Shown here: positions 27,653-39,060 of the stretch, in pieces
Layout of the letters: every line of letters starts with the position of its first letter
How positions within the stretch are numbered: the first letter of the stretch is position 1
Source: Styela clava
Taxonomy: Eukaryota > Chordata > Ascidiacea > Stolidobranchia > Styelidae
Direction of reading: 5' to 3'
Length of the DNA stretch: 64,000 nucleotides
Assembly (NCBI RefSeq): GCF_964204865.1
Contig: NC_135250.1
Location: 20,265,395-20,329,394, forward strand
Notes under the pieces: generated by a model
What the model was told of the DNA's origin: nothing
The model's database searches: none
What the model saw: the letters and a program-made list of their open reading frames with translations, nothing else
Translations under genes and position numbers: made by a program

Positions 27653-28362
27653 TTGCTGCCAATTTCAAATTTGTATTTCAAGTTTAGTAAAATGTTATAA
27701 TTTAGTGTTGATCTGATTTTATTGTAGATTTAAATCATTATACGCATTGCTTCCTTTAAAATGCTGTACGGAACCTTCATTTTGCTCGACGGAATGGTTT
27801 CTCAAAGCCGAGCTGGTAAGTAGTCTAGTCAGCAATTCTTTAATAGTTTATACGACTGCAAATGAGGTATTTTGATTTATTAGCTGTGGTAAAATTTTAA
27901 AATGTAAATTGCATGTATATATATTTTTTTATTCTTTTAAAAACCCTTTTTACTTGCAACTTTCAAAATAAAGTCACTGATTGATTTGAATCAGACCTAA
28001 CTGTTGTAAACTTTATTAAACACATTTTGAAGTGGAGCAAATTTCTTCAAAACCCAATTTTTTACATACATAAAACTCGTCTTTATCAATCAAAAATAAT
28101 TTCAATTTTCATTCAAATAGTTCAACGTGAAACGGTTTACGTTCGTAATTACGAACTTACCTTATTCACTGGCATTGGTGATAACAAAAATCATATATAT
28201 GCTCGGTTCGCATGTGCAGTTTGGAAACCTGGTGCTCACTTGGTTTATATCAAAGATGAACAAGTTCAAAATGCCGTCGATGATTTGTTAGAAGCCTGGT
28301 AAGTAGGGTAGGCAATCTGAAATATTTCTTACATTTTACCCAACTATTTTGTCACTGCGGAG

Positions 28363-30693
28363 TAGGCTTGCACGTAATTGACAAAAATCAATTCCGTAAT
28401 TACGGCAAAATCAATTACGTAATGACCCCGTAATTGTGATATTTTTCCACGCATTTAAACCTATCATAACAACCAATTGAATCCACTTCTTTTCCGAATG
28501 GGACATTGAAGTTGGGTTTTCATATTCTTGGCAGTACTACACGCCATCGGCAGATGTTAAAGACAAATATCAAGGAGTGAATTCAAATTAATTTTATTCT
28601 GATTTTTATCTTTTGTGTTAGCTTTGATTTCCTTTATCACCTTCGCAAATTAACCGTCCCATTTTTATGCGATCAATTTTATTTTATCATTACCGACACT
28701 GGTATACGGATATTTATGGAAACGATAGTTTTTTAAAACCACCTTAGTACTGAATAAAAATTAAGGGTTTCTAATTTATTAACCAACGACGAGCGTATTC
28801 ACTCATTTGATTATACTTGCGATTTCCTCGCGACGAAGACTTGTTTTTGCAGCGTCTTCTGCATTATCCGACATTACTGCCTTGTTAGCATTTTATAATA
28901 ATAATTATTGATGTCGACTTATTGACGATATTCCGATTACCATGCTTCATTTTACATTTAATCATTTCGCGGACTGAATGTTTAAAACATTATTTGCGAT
29001 AAATTTAGATTAAATATTATTTATTTGAGTATAGTTTAAATATCGAACTTATATGATATATGCCTTCTCCGAAAATACAAAAGTTATATCGCAAAACAAT
29101 GCATTTTGTGACATTTATTTTACACTCACGACATTAATTTGCTAACTCAAGTCGGCGATCCTATCGGCCAAGATTGACACAAGTTTGATCGAGTGCCGGT
29201 GGTATTCAAGTAGACGATAAATCAAAATAAGTTGCCGCATTTGGTAAGACAGTTAATCATACATGGCCGAAATATTGAGAGGAATTGTGAAAAACATCAT
29301 GCGCAAGACCAAGTCCGGACTGATATATAACGATAAATCCGTTAACAGAACATCAAGATTTTGTAATAGAAAATGGATCTCGCACAGAATAAACACACTG
29401 GCTCATATTTGATTATATATGATAGCAGTTAAATTTTTTTGCGGTCCGCGAGGAATCCGTCGTTTTGCTGTTTCTCTGCCGTCTCAATCGCTATACCGAT
29501 GCCGAGAAGACGAAGTTGCGTTGGTTCATTACGCAATCTCTCTTTTGTCGTCATATTGCTATTTGATAAGCGCGACATTAATTATCACGGCGAGGTATTG
29601 GCGCGAGTGATCAATCGCTCTTTTGGCTTATTTGGTTCCAATTCGTCGCGAAAGCTCTTCGTTAAATTTCACAAAATCGTCGTGTTGAAAGGTTATGGAT
29701 ATTTTCCTGTTTATACCCTAAGTATGAAATAAAACAGCCAAAAACAGTATGATATTCCATGTTCATATATCAAGTGTTGATATTAACATTAAAGAATGGT
29801 TAAGCATTGCTAATCCACACTTGGTGGGGAATTCCCACTATTTAAACGCGTGACTATAAAATAAAATGAAATAGAAACGGAACATATATACCATAGGTAA
29901 CGGAAAACTGGAACAAGTAAATAATAAATAAAAGTAAAATGGATACAAATGTTTGATAGACCATGTTTGAAAGATTGATCTCCTGCGTTCATTAGTCATT
30001 TCACCCGAAGAAGTTGAAACCGGGCGTGTTAGCGTCCATCGGTCTTAACACAATTCTTCCCCCTATCTACGGTTATTATGTACATTGGCCATGGCCATGC
30101 TAGATAAGATGCGAGAGAAGTTGAAACCAGGTGTGTTGGCGTCAATCGGTCTTAACGCAATTCTATCCCTTATCTACGGTTAAGTTACGGGAGAAGTTAA
30201 AACCAGGTGTGTTGGCGTCAAACGGTCTTAACGCAATTCTATCCCCTATCTACGGTTAGGTTACGGGAGAAGTTAAAACCAGGTGTGTTAGCGTCAATCG
30301 GTCTCAACGCAATTCTATCTCTTATCTACGGTTAAGTTACGGGAGAAGTTAAAACCAGGTGTGTTGGCGTCAAACGGCCCTACTCAGTTCTTCCCCCTTA
30401 ACTACGTTAATAATTTACATTGGCCATGCCAGAGAAGTTGATAATAGGTTAGTGAATGGCAACGCGTCATGCCCTCCTTCACCTACGTAACAAGAGAGAG
30501 AAAAACGGCTGCGAATACCGGAACTCTAACTTCTACTTGTTGAGCTTTCATTTTTCGCAATCGACGAAATTGACTGCTTTGAAGAAAGCTCGTTTCAATG
30601 CAATAATTACGACTTTACGGAATTCGTAACTTCCCTTCCGTAACTCAAAATAATTACGTAATTCCGTAAATCCGTAAATTACGTGCAAGCCTA
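28363..30693. mobile_element. hAT element, 2331 bp, in the first CTLD intron of A1
   Basis: Inverted ends TAGGCTTGCACGTAATT, with many CGTAATTACGG words near both ends. The exact 8-bp target-site duplication CTGCGGAG is at 28355-28362 and 30694-30701. It separates the A1 CTLD1 exons at 28121-28298 and 31034-31132. Internal 29419-29732 shows similarity to the element at 17020-17400 on the other strand (shared GCCGTCTCAATCGCT and AAGTTGCGTTGG), so related hAT sequence is shared or nested. It contains a 76-bp minisatellite. Confidence 0.9.
30007..30440 (+). repeat. 76-bp minisatellite inside the hAT element
   Basis: Units begin with GAGAAGTTAAAACCAGGTGT at 30115, 30191, 30267 and 30343, exactly 76 bp apart. 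A diverged first unit lies near 30007 and a partial last one near 30430. Each unit contains TCTTAACGCAATTCTATC and CTATCTACGGTTA. Units differ by a few substitutions. Confidence 0.9.
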
Positions 30694-31620
30694 CTGCGGA
30701 GATAAGGCATCGTCCATCTGCAATTTCCTATTATTAGATTTAGGAGGCATAAATCTTTCTTTCACTAATCTTGCCCCAAAGAGTTGAAGGTTATCAGTAA
30801 ATAATCCCATAATGAAGAAGATTTTATTTGAATTTTGGAACTTGTAATTTCGGACTGAATACTCTATTTTTCGTCACAGCTGTAATAATGTAAATTTTGT
30901 GTTTCATGTTGACAAGACTGATATAGTTCACATTCGAATTTGTATTTTTAGTACGAATTTGTATCTTGAAGTGGGCAATTGTATGTATATTCTTTGGTAA
31001 TAAACTAATGTAATACATATTTTGCAACGTTAGGGGTTACCCAAATGTGTGGATAGGAGCAAGTGACTTCAACAAAGAAGGCATCTGGGTATGGGATGAT
31101 GGAACACTCGTAGATACTGGATTTACAAACTGGTGATTGCTCTATCAATAATAGAAAATGTTGAGGCTTCCTGCCTGGAGCCAATGAATTATTTTCACAA
31201 ATTTTATATGTTTTCATGATTATATTATTAATTTGAATGGAAGATGGAACGAATCAATCTTGGTATTTGATTACATGAAAATATATTGTTTTTATTTCAA
31301 TCGATAACTTTGAATAAATAATTTTCTTCACTAGTAATAGTAACTTTGCAGCTTTTGTAATTTATTTTTGTAAAAATTACTTTGATTCCAGAAATTAGGA
31401 TTGTGCCGCCATTTTGCACACACACATCTACATCTCAAGCGGATAAAACTTATTTGTATTTTTTAGGGAGCCGGGTCAGCCGGCACGTATTGCTGATTTT
31501 ATGGATTGCTTGGCTCATTGGAATCATACATGGAACGATAAATATTGTAATCAGGATTATGGTTACATTTCTCAGATAGGTAAATTGAAGCTAGATATCA
31601 TATTTACTTTTGTATTATAA

Positions 31621-34515
31621 CTTTTATATCGATCTTCGAGGCTATCACGTGGATTATAACACTTCTTAATCCGCAAAAAAAGAATATAAAAATATCTTGG
31701 TTTTAAAGATTTTAATCTTACTACTTAATTTACAGATACTTCCGATATTTCGGTTTCGTATTATTCGGATTTAAAATTCAGTTTTTCGTCGAGCAAAAGT
31801 AGCGCATCAACAGCATTGACATTTGATGAAGCCAAACAGCATTGTGAAAAACAAGGAAGTCGACTTGTCAAAATTGGAAACGAAAGCGTTTATAAACAAA
31901 ATACAAAGTGAATTGAAAAGACAAAGGTTAACAGTTTAAGTGAATTTTTTTTTCTTTTCGGCTAACAATTTAGAAACTAATCGAAGCAATTATGTGATAC
32001 ACACATCACTTATCGATTACTTGAAGAGTACACATAGTTTTTCACTGATGTCAGGCAAAATATACGGAATTCATAACCGACAAACTCTTTATGCATGTTT
32101 TTAGTGACCCGGAAAAGAAATGTTGGGTTGATGTCGAAAAACCTCCTATAGGTGAATGTGTCGCATTGACACACGATGGGTGGAAAAACTACGATTGTCA
32201 AGAAAAACTAGAATTTGCATGTAAAAAAAGTAAGTTGAAACAATATAACAACAGATTTTATTTTTAAAATATGACATCGGTAATCTCGGATAGATACCAG
32301 TAGTATAATATCAGAATGTACCGAGTAAGCTTATAGAATTGGCGGGTAAGCAATATGGATAAAATATCTGGTTCCGTAGGATTCGGTCAAAATTTGAGAA
32401 AAAATAAAACTAATATTTTAGTTTTAAATTCTCCAATTTTTACGTATTAAAAATGAGAAATCATTTCATGAGTTAATTACTTGCGAGAAAGGCAATTTTC
32501 GCTAAGAATTACAATCTTCCCAACAACAACAAGAAATACCAACAACGAAAAATTCAGCAAGGCGATTCATAAGTCCCCTTAGTGTTCAGTTATGAAATTT
32601 TAGGTTTTCACAACCGTAACTCAAGAACTCTCAAATTCAAACAAACAAAATTAAGAAAATCGAGGCAAAATGATTTTTTATTCGCCAAACAGATACTTAA
32701 TTCCGGAAAACGATGGCTTTGAAAGTTCGTTTCATTATCAACCGCGTACCCGGGAATATCGAATACTTTGTTACAGTTTTTCCATGGAACGTAAAAGATT
32801 CTGACGACAATCCGAGAATATCGGAAACAACTAATTTGGAAATTGAATGCACTGCTGAGGGTTTTCCTGTTCCGAATCTTAGTTGGCACCGTGATGCCGT
32901 AGAAGTCAAAGATGAAGTTAGTGAACGAGTATATCAAACAAAATCTTCCGGAAAGTCTGTCTTGTTTATCAAAAACGCAAAAATAGAAGATTCAGGGAAA
33001 TATCAATGCTTCGCTTCAAATAACATGACCCATTCTGCAAGAAGTTTTACAATAGTCGAAGGTTATAACTTTTATAACGAACTTCGAGGCTATCACGTGG
33101 ATTATAACACTTCTTAATCCGCAAAAAAAGAATATAAAAATATCTTGGTTTTGAAGATTTTAATCTTACTACTTCATTTACAGATACTTCCGATATTTCG
33201 GTTTCGTTCTATTCGGATTTAAAATTCAGTTTTTTGTCGAGCAAAAGTAGCGCATCAACAGCATTGTCATTTGATGAAGCCAAACAGCATTGTGAAAAAC
33301 AAGGAAGTCGACTTGTCAAAATTGGAAACGAAAGCGTTTATAAACAAAATACAAAGTGAATTGAAAAGACAAAGGTTAACAGTTTAAGTGAATTTTTTTT
33401 TCTTTTCGGCTAACAATTTAGAAACTAATCGCAGCAATTATGTGATACACACATCACTTATCGATTACTTGAAGAGTACACATAGTTTTTCACTGATGTC
33501 AGGCAAAATATACGGAATTCATAACCGACAAACTCTTCATGCATGTTTTTAGTGACCCGGAAAAGAAATGTTGGGTTGATGTCGAAAAACCTCCTATAGG
33601 TGAATGTGTCGCATTGACACACGATTGATGGAAAAACTACGATTGTCAAGAAAAACTAGAATTTGCATGTAAAAAAAGTAAGTTGAAACAATATAACAAC
33701 AGATTTTATTTTTAAAATATGACATCGGTAATCTCGGATAGATACCAGTAGTAGAATACCAGAATGTACCGAGTAAGCTTATAGATTTGGTGGGTAAGCA
33801 ATATGGATAAAATATCTGGTTCCGTAGGATTCGGTCAAAATTTGAGAAAAAATAAAACTAATATTTTAGTTTTAAATTCTCCAATTTTTACGTATTAAAA
33901 ATGAGAAATCATTTCATGAGTTAATTACTTGCGAGAAAGGCAATTTTCGCTAAGAATAACAATCTTCCCAACAACAACAAGAAATACTAACAACGAAAAA
34001 TTCAGCAAGGCGATTCATAAGTCCCCTTAGTGTTCAATTATGAAATAAAAATTTTAGGTTTTCACAACCGTAGCCCAAGAACTCTCAAATTCAAACAAAC
34101 AATATTAAGAAAATCGAGGCAAAATGATTCTTTATTCGCTAAACAGATACTTAATTCCGGAAAACGATGGCTTTGAAAGTTCGTTTCATTATCAACCGCG
34201 TACCCGGGAATATCGAATACTTTGTTACAGTTTTTCCATGGAACGTAAAAGTTTCTGACGACAATCCGAGAATATCGGAAACAACTAATTTGGAAATTGA
34301 ATGCACTGCTGAGGGTTTTCCTGTTCCGAATCTTAGTTGGCACCGTGATGCCGTAGAAGTCAAAGATGAAGTTAGTGAACGAGTATATCAAACAAAATCT
34401 TCCGGAAAGTCTGTCTTGTTTATCAAAAACGCAAAAATAGAAGATTCAGGGAAATATCAATGCTTCGCTTCAAATAACATGACCCGTTCTGCAAGAAGTT
34501 TTACAATAGTCGAAG
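31621..34515 (+). repeat. Internal tandem duplication of the CTLD2-Ig module in A1
   Basis: The segments 31621-33068 and 33069-34515 are near-identical copies. The offset is 1448 bp for most of the length and 1454 bp after a 6-bp indel near 34046. Each copy contains both CTLD2 exons, the intron and the Ig exon. They share the CTLD2 frameshift, so the frameshift came before the duplication. Copy 2 alone has the TGA at 33626 and the lost Ig donor. Confidence 0.9.
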
Positions 34516-35994
34516 TTTTGTATATTCAGTATAACTTACATATTACAACACAAGTTATAAGTATAAATTCATAAATATTGTACAGATATTCCACATTCCA
34601 GTTAAATGTGTTATACATGAAAAATATGTAATATGTGATAAAGGTGTATTGTATTTGTGCTCTAATACTTTATAAACAAAGCTTTGTACAATAAATCAAA
34701 CTATGCCAGTCCTGAGGTTTAAGAGACAGGTAAATAATCATTATTTGTACCAACTAGAACGACTTTTATTTTAGTTTACGACAAAGAGTTTGATTTGGCC
34801 TCTCTATCGGACATGACGATTTACGGAGGACCACAAGGATTTTCAGCATTGCAAAAACAGTTATTATCAAGACCAAAAACGGCAATGTCTTATGAACAAA
34901 AACCAGAATGAACTTTACGTAATATTAATTTTATTGTCGATAAATTGTAGACTAAATAAAGTATTATTTGAAGAAAAGAATATTGCTTCTACGATGATTT
35001 ATTTAAATGTTCACGTTTACAGAGTACATTCAGAAATCTGATTTGGTTAAGCTAACATGCAATATAGCAATACTGATTGGACCTGGAAGATCATTATCAT
35101 GAAATATGTTTTATAGCAAAGCAAAGTTAGAATCTCTAAGTCTGAAAAGCGAATATTTGAATCGCAGAGTTCAAGTTTAATATAATCATATAGCTAAATT
35201 ATAAAAGTTAAGTTCTACTTTTTTAACTCACATGTTGAACACCATTGATTTTTAGATATGGAATACAACAAGTCATGGGTTCTTCCAGCAGGAATTGTGT
35301 TGGCAGTTTTATGGTTCATATTATTGATTTTTCTATTTTTTAAAAGGTATATTAAAATAATTAAAAAATATATATATAAGTTATATTAGAAGGTCCAAAA
35401 TTAATTCTAGATTAATGATATTAAATCATATTATGGTGCTATTTATAATCATAGATAACTAAACTGACTGTGAAACTGAAATATGTGCAAAACGCGCATT
35501 CGACGGAAACACAATAGAAAGTAGAGTACTTCGATTCTATAAATGCTCATTTATTAATAGATAACTGATTTCTTAGTAAAGATCAAAACTATTTACCTTA
35601 AACTTTTCTCTCAAAGTTTGTTTATTGAACTATTAATTGAGTACGGAATGATACTAAGGTCAAATGAATCGTAGACGAAATGTCTTATGATCGAATTATT
35701 ATTTATTACTATAATAGACACGGGCTTTTATTGATTTTTATTTATGATGACAGCCGTTTTACGAAGAGTGGAAACTAGAGTTCATTCTGCAATTGTCAAT
35801 AGTATCATCTCACGATAATCAAAAACAAATATATATTCACTGAGGAAATGAGACATAGAAATCCGACGTGTTTCTGAATGAATACGATGAATTCAATAAA
35901 TATTTCATAATATTTCATTTTGAGTTAATATTTCATGTTTGAATAAATTGCAATTGTACATATATGTGTTGTATATAATTTATAATGCATGCAG

Positions 35995-36150
35995 GGCTAT
36001 AAATTTTATTTAAGATTGGTGGAAATATTCAATTCTATTTAAACGTAACAAATTTCGAGACAAACAAAATCTTAAAATTGCGTACATAGATAGAGTTACC
36101 CACAATTCTGAAAATTAATTGCATTGTGTGAAATAATTTAACCCAGTCGA
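35995..36150 (+). pseudogene. Possible cytoplasmic-tail exon of A1, disrupted
   Basis: After the acceptor TGCAG, the sequence is homologous to an open exon in A2 at 53501. Here the frame set by the membrane exon reads RAINFI and then stops at 36011. Either it is a short tail or a decayed exon. Confidence 0.4.
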
Positions 36151-36273
36151 AGTAGAACATCAGTTACCATAGAAGGGAATTTTCATGTGGCGTTTTCACG
36201 ACTTTAGTTCGAACAAGAAAATTATAAGGAAAATAGAGAAACGGAAATTCTACCAGTCCAATATCGCCTATAC

Positions 36274-37240
36274 CAATGGTTCTTAACCTGGGTTCGATCG
36301 AACCCCTGGGGTTAGGTGGAGCTGTTCTAAAGATGCGACGAATGTCCTCTGGAACAATTGTATATTGTGGGACTTTGCTATTACCTAGCCTACTAATTAT
36401 GCAAAAATAACTGTATTTCATCGCAGATATTCAAACATAAACGTTCGACTCAGGTTGTTATGATAAACCAAGAACTTTTAGGCTTAAGATTTTGCGCGAA
36501 CATTATTCATAATCTACCGTACTAATGAAGTTTAACTCAGTTTTAAGGATGAATCGAAGACTGGCATTGAATTTACATTAATGAATGCATGATCAGAGCG
36601 TGTTTGAAATTTACTAGGTGATAAATTGGCGACAAAGAATACTTCATTGCAGAGCTTTGCCTAAAATTATCATCACCCGTTCTGTACAACTTCGATATGG
36701 CGCGGAGTCATATCCTATCTCTAAAATAAAACAAGTGGCAAACACTTTTATCCGCATTTCAATCTAGTTTCAAAGTTTGAGAAACGAATGACTTTAACTT
36801 CCAACGTTTTTGAGGCATATTATCATCTTTTGGATTTTCAAAGTTTCTGTTTTTTTTTTATCAGCTTTTTGCCTTTTCATCCGCATAACTTGAAGAAACA
36901 TCGCTTCCACTGCCGCCGACAATATTGTGACAAAACGATGGATATATCCACGCGGCGTATTGGTCTCTAGAATTACACCGCATTTTTTTTCCTATAACAG
37001 TGATGGCGAACCTTTTTCAAAGAATGGGTCAAAAATTATATTTTTATCACGGAATGAAAGAGTGTGGGTCACAGATATTTAATCCATGTTTGAATCTAGG
37101 AGAAACTTGCTGCTGCATATTATCTTGCAAATCTTATACTAAGCTTCAGTTGGTGTTGCACAGTTTCGAGTACAAAAACACGCATATGAATTACCCAAAA
37201 GCGTTTAGGATGATGCGGCAGATTATTACACGCCGCTAAA
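36274..37240. mobile_element. hAT-like remnants after A1
   Basis: A typical hAT end, CAATGGTTCTTAACCTGGG, begins at 36274, followed by CGATCGAACCCCTGGGG. A second end-like motif, CAGTGATGGCGAACC, begins near 37001. The stretch 36840-36990 matches 49290-49430 (shared ATATCCACGCGGCGTATTGG). Boundaries and partners are unresolved. Confidence 0.45.
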
Positions 37241-37399
37241 GAGTTTGGGGGGAATTCCACTCGGATAGAGGTATATTTTCCGATCGGCTTTCAACCACAT
37301 TTAGGCCCTTTCACACTGCGCCATTGTTATTTCAGATTTCCTGACCTATACAATTTATTACACCCTGGGTACGGCGTAGGCAGAGTCTGAGTTACTTAT

Positions 37400-38790
37400 A
37401 ACGTTGGCAGGGCCAACGGGACAGGACCTTGAAACCCATACGAACTGCGCCATTCACTAAACCTTCACTCATTTTGAAAATGTTTATCAATTTATACGAG
37501 TGTTCCAGAAATAAATCGGTTAAAAATTTTTTAATCTGAAAATGTTTCAATTTTTTATTTGGGTTACTAATTTTTGTTTCACATATTTTCCGTTGAAGAG
37601 GTGAAAAATTAAATGTAGTTAAATTAACAAGTTTGCCTGAATTTGAAAAACTATTCTATTTTACCCTTTGTCCTAATTCCGTTAATTAATAATAATAATA
37701 ATAATAGCTATTTTATCCAATCAACAACGAATACAATAATTAGATTTAAATAATTAATTAGACTCGTTTGTATCAAAACTGGAAAGATAATTTTGTTTAT
37801 CAGTTCGGTGACATTCAATTCAAAAAAATGGGCTTAAAATGAGAAAGAAAGTAAAATAATCGAAAAAGTCGTTTATTAATAACTATTTATTATGCTGAAC
37901 ATTGCACGTTTAGCACCACATCATTTTATTTAGCATTCCAACCTAATTTAATGGTACCATAATGCCACCCAATAAAACCTTCTCAATTCATAACCGTTTA
38001 ATATATTTATATCTTAATATAGGATGTTGTTGTCGCCTTCTTTTTTACGCGCAGTTTTGTTTTATTTTTCCCCGTTTCAATTTGCGGTTTTAATATTACA
38101 AATTGACTGAGTGACTTTTATTTTTGCATATAGGTATACCTAAGAATGGTTTGATTATTTTTAACTCCCAATTATATTACACAAAGACTTTATTTATATT
38201 TCGATAGAGTGTGGGATATAAAAGTGTAATCTTACATTATAGTGTTTGAAGTCATCGAATGAATTAAATAAGTCCTATGAATTAAGCGGACCCATGGTAA
38301 CTCCTCACTCATGTCGACAACACCTTGTAGTGGCTACAAACTGGGATATAGGACGTCGAGCTCATCGAGGGGACCAGGCGTTTCGATAGAAATATTCTAT
38401 ACTGTAGTAACCGTATAAAACAAAACGGGAGATGCTAAAAACAGTTTAATGTTTCAACTGATGAAAAGCGAAAATCAGAACGAACTATGCAAGGTATTGT
38501 ATTCAGACGTAGGTTTAGATTTTATCTTGATTTTATTTAAAAAATAATACGCTCGATCAATATTCTTTGAGGAACTTCATAATCACACTTTAGAAATATT
38601 GACTAAACATATGATCACTTATCAGACATTATTATAAATTGGCTGGTTTAGACATTGAGCTGACCAAATTGTAGGAAGAACGTAGTGTTTACAAATGATT
38701 ATGCGTACCTATTGACGTGATACTTAAAGAAAGTCAATGTGATCAAAAAAACAGTTAAGGGTTTCATGACTCAACACTAATTCGGAGGAA
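37400..38790 (+). repeat. Spacer block P, copy 1 of 3
   Basis: Homologous to 49440-50810 and 53880-55640. Shared words include ATTTATACGAGTGTTCCAGA, GGATATAAAAGTG and GCGGACCCATGGTAACTCCT. In the copy at 54.8 kb part of this block is an open frame; here it carries an in-frame stop and a 2-nt indel. No independent gene is supported. Confidence 0.7.
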
Positions 38791-38797
38791 CAAGTTT

Positions 38798-39060
38798 TCA
38801 CATTTCAGAAGAACACATTCGTTTACAATATCTGTAAAATAAACACAGCGGCGCAACATTCCAGCGATGAAAGAGGGGTTGCGTATTTGGTATTCTTTTT
38901 AACTCTTGTCGAAAAGGCGTAATACGGTCACAGAAGTCCCATCCCAAACACGACAGCCATATTCCACGCTTAGGCGTATCACATTCCAATATAGAGGTAA
39001 TATCAAACTTTCTTGTGTGTAGTTCAAAATTATACAAAACGAAATTCGATGGAAACAACA
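38798..39060 (-). mobile_element. LINE reverse-transcriptase C-terminal fragment, copy 1
   Basis: On the minus strand two frames together give VEYGCRVWDGTSV and then PLFHRWNVAPLCLFYRYC followed by CSSEM. This pattern fits the C-terminal end of many CR1/jockey-like non-LTR reverse transcriptases, recalled from family knowledge. It is frame-shifted and lacks the catalytic core. Homologous pieces lie at 46985-47210 and 55645-55890. Confidence 0.55.

Larger units (their letters stand above)
27761..35346 (+). pseudogene. Receptor A1: CTLD-CTLD-Ig-CTLD-Ig-TM gene, damaged
   Basis: Exons: 27761-27815 (signal-like start MLYGTFILLDGMVSQ), 28121-28298, 31034-31132 and 31467-31579 (CTLD1), 31736-31926 and 32105-32229 (CTLD2), 32777-33061 (Ig), then duplicate CTLD2 exons 33184-33374 and 33553-33677, duplicate Ig 34231-34515, juxtamembrane 34775-34918, membrane exon 35256-35346 (WVLPAGIVLAVLWFILL). 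CTLD1 is canonical (VWIGASD, FTNWEPGQP, HTWNDKYC), but the last cysteine is serine (DYGYISQ). The CTLD2 exon is 191 nt where phase needs 190: after KIGNES the frame shifts and TGA falls at 31909. A second TGA lies at 33626. The second Ig donor reads TT instead of GT. TGA at 34909 precedes the membrane exon. CTLD2 and Ig modules have phase-1 borders, so a transcript skipping CTLD2 would stay in frame. The signal peptide is weak. A pseudogene or a truncated secreted form are both possible. Confidence 0.75.

Noticed and set aside
30007..30440. CRISPR-like array
   Set aside because: The 76-bp units are continuous without spacers and lie in a transposon of a eukaryotic genome: a minisatellite.
32713..33117. 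134-codon ORF beginning MALKV as a single-exon Ig protein (also 34167-34574)
   Set aside because: The first part runs through an intron. The Ig exon starts after the acceptor at 32776, in the phase set by the preceding lectin exon.
38290..38520. Functional gene in block P copy 1
   Set aside because: In-frame TGA soon after VFEVIE and a 2-nt indel relative to the 54.8-kb copy break the frame.
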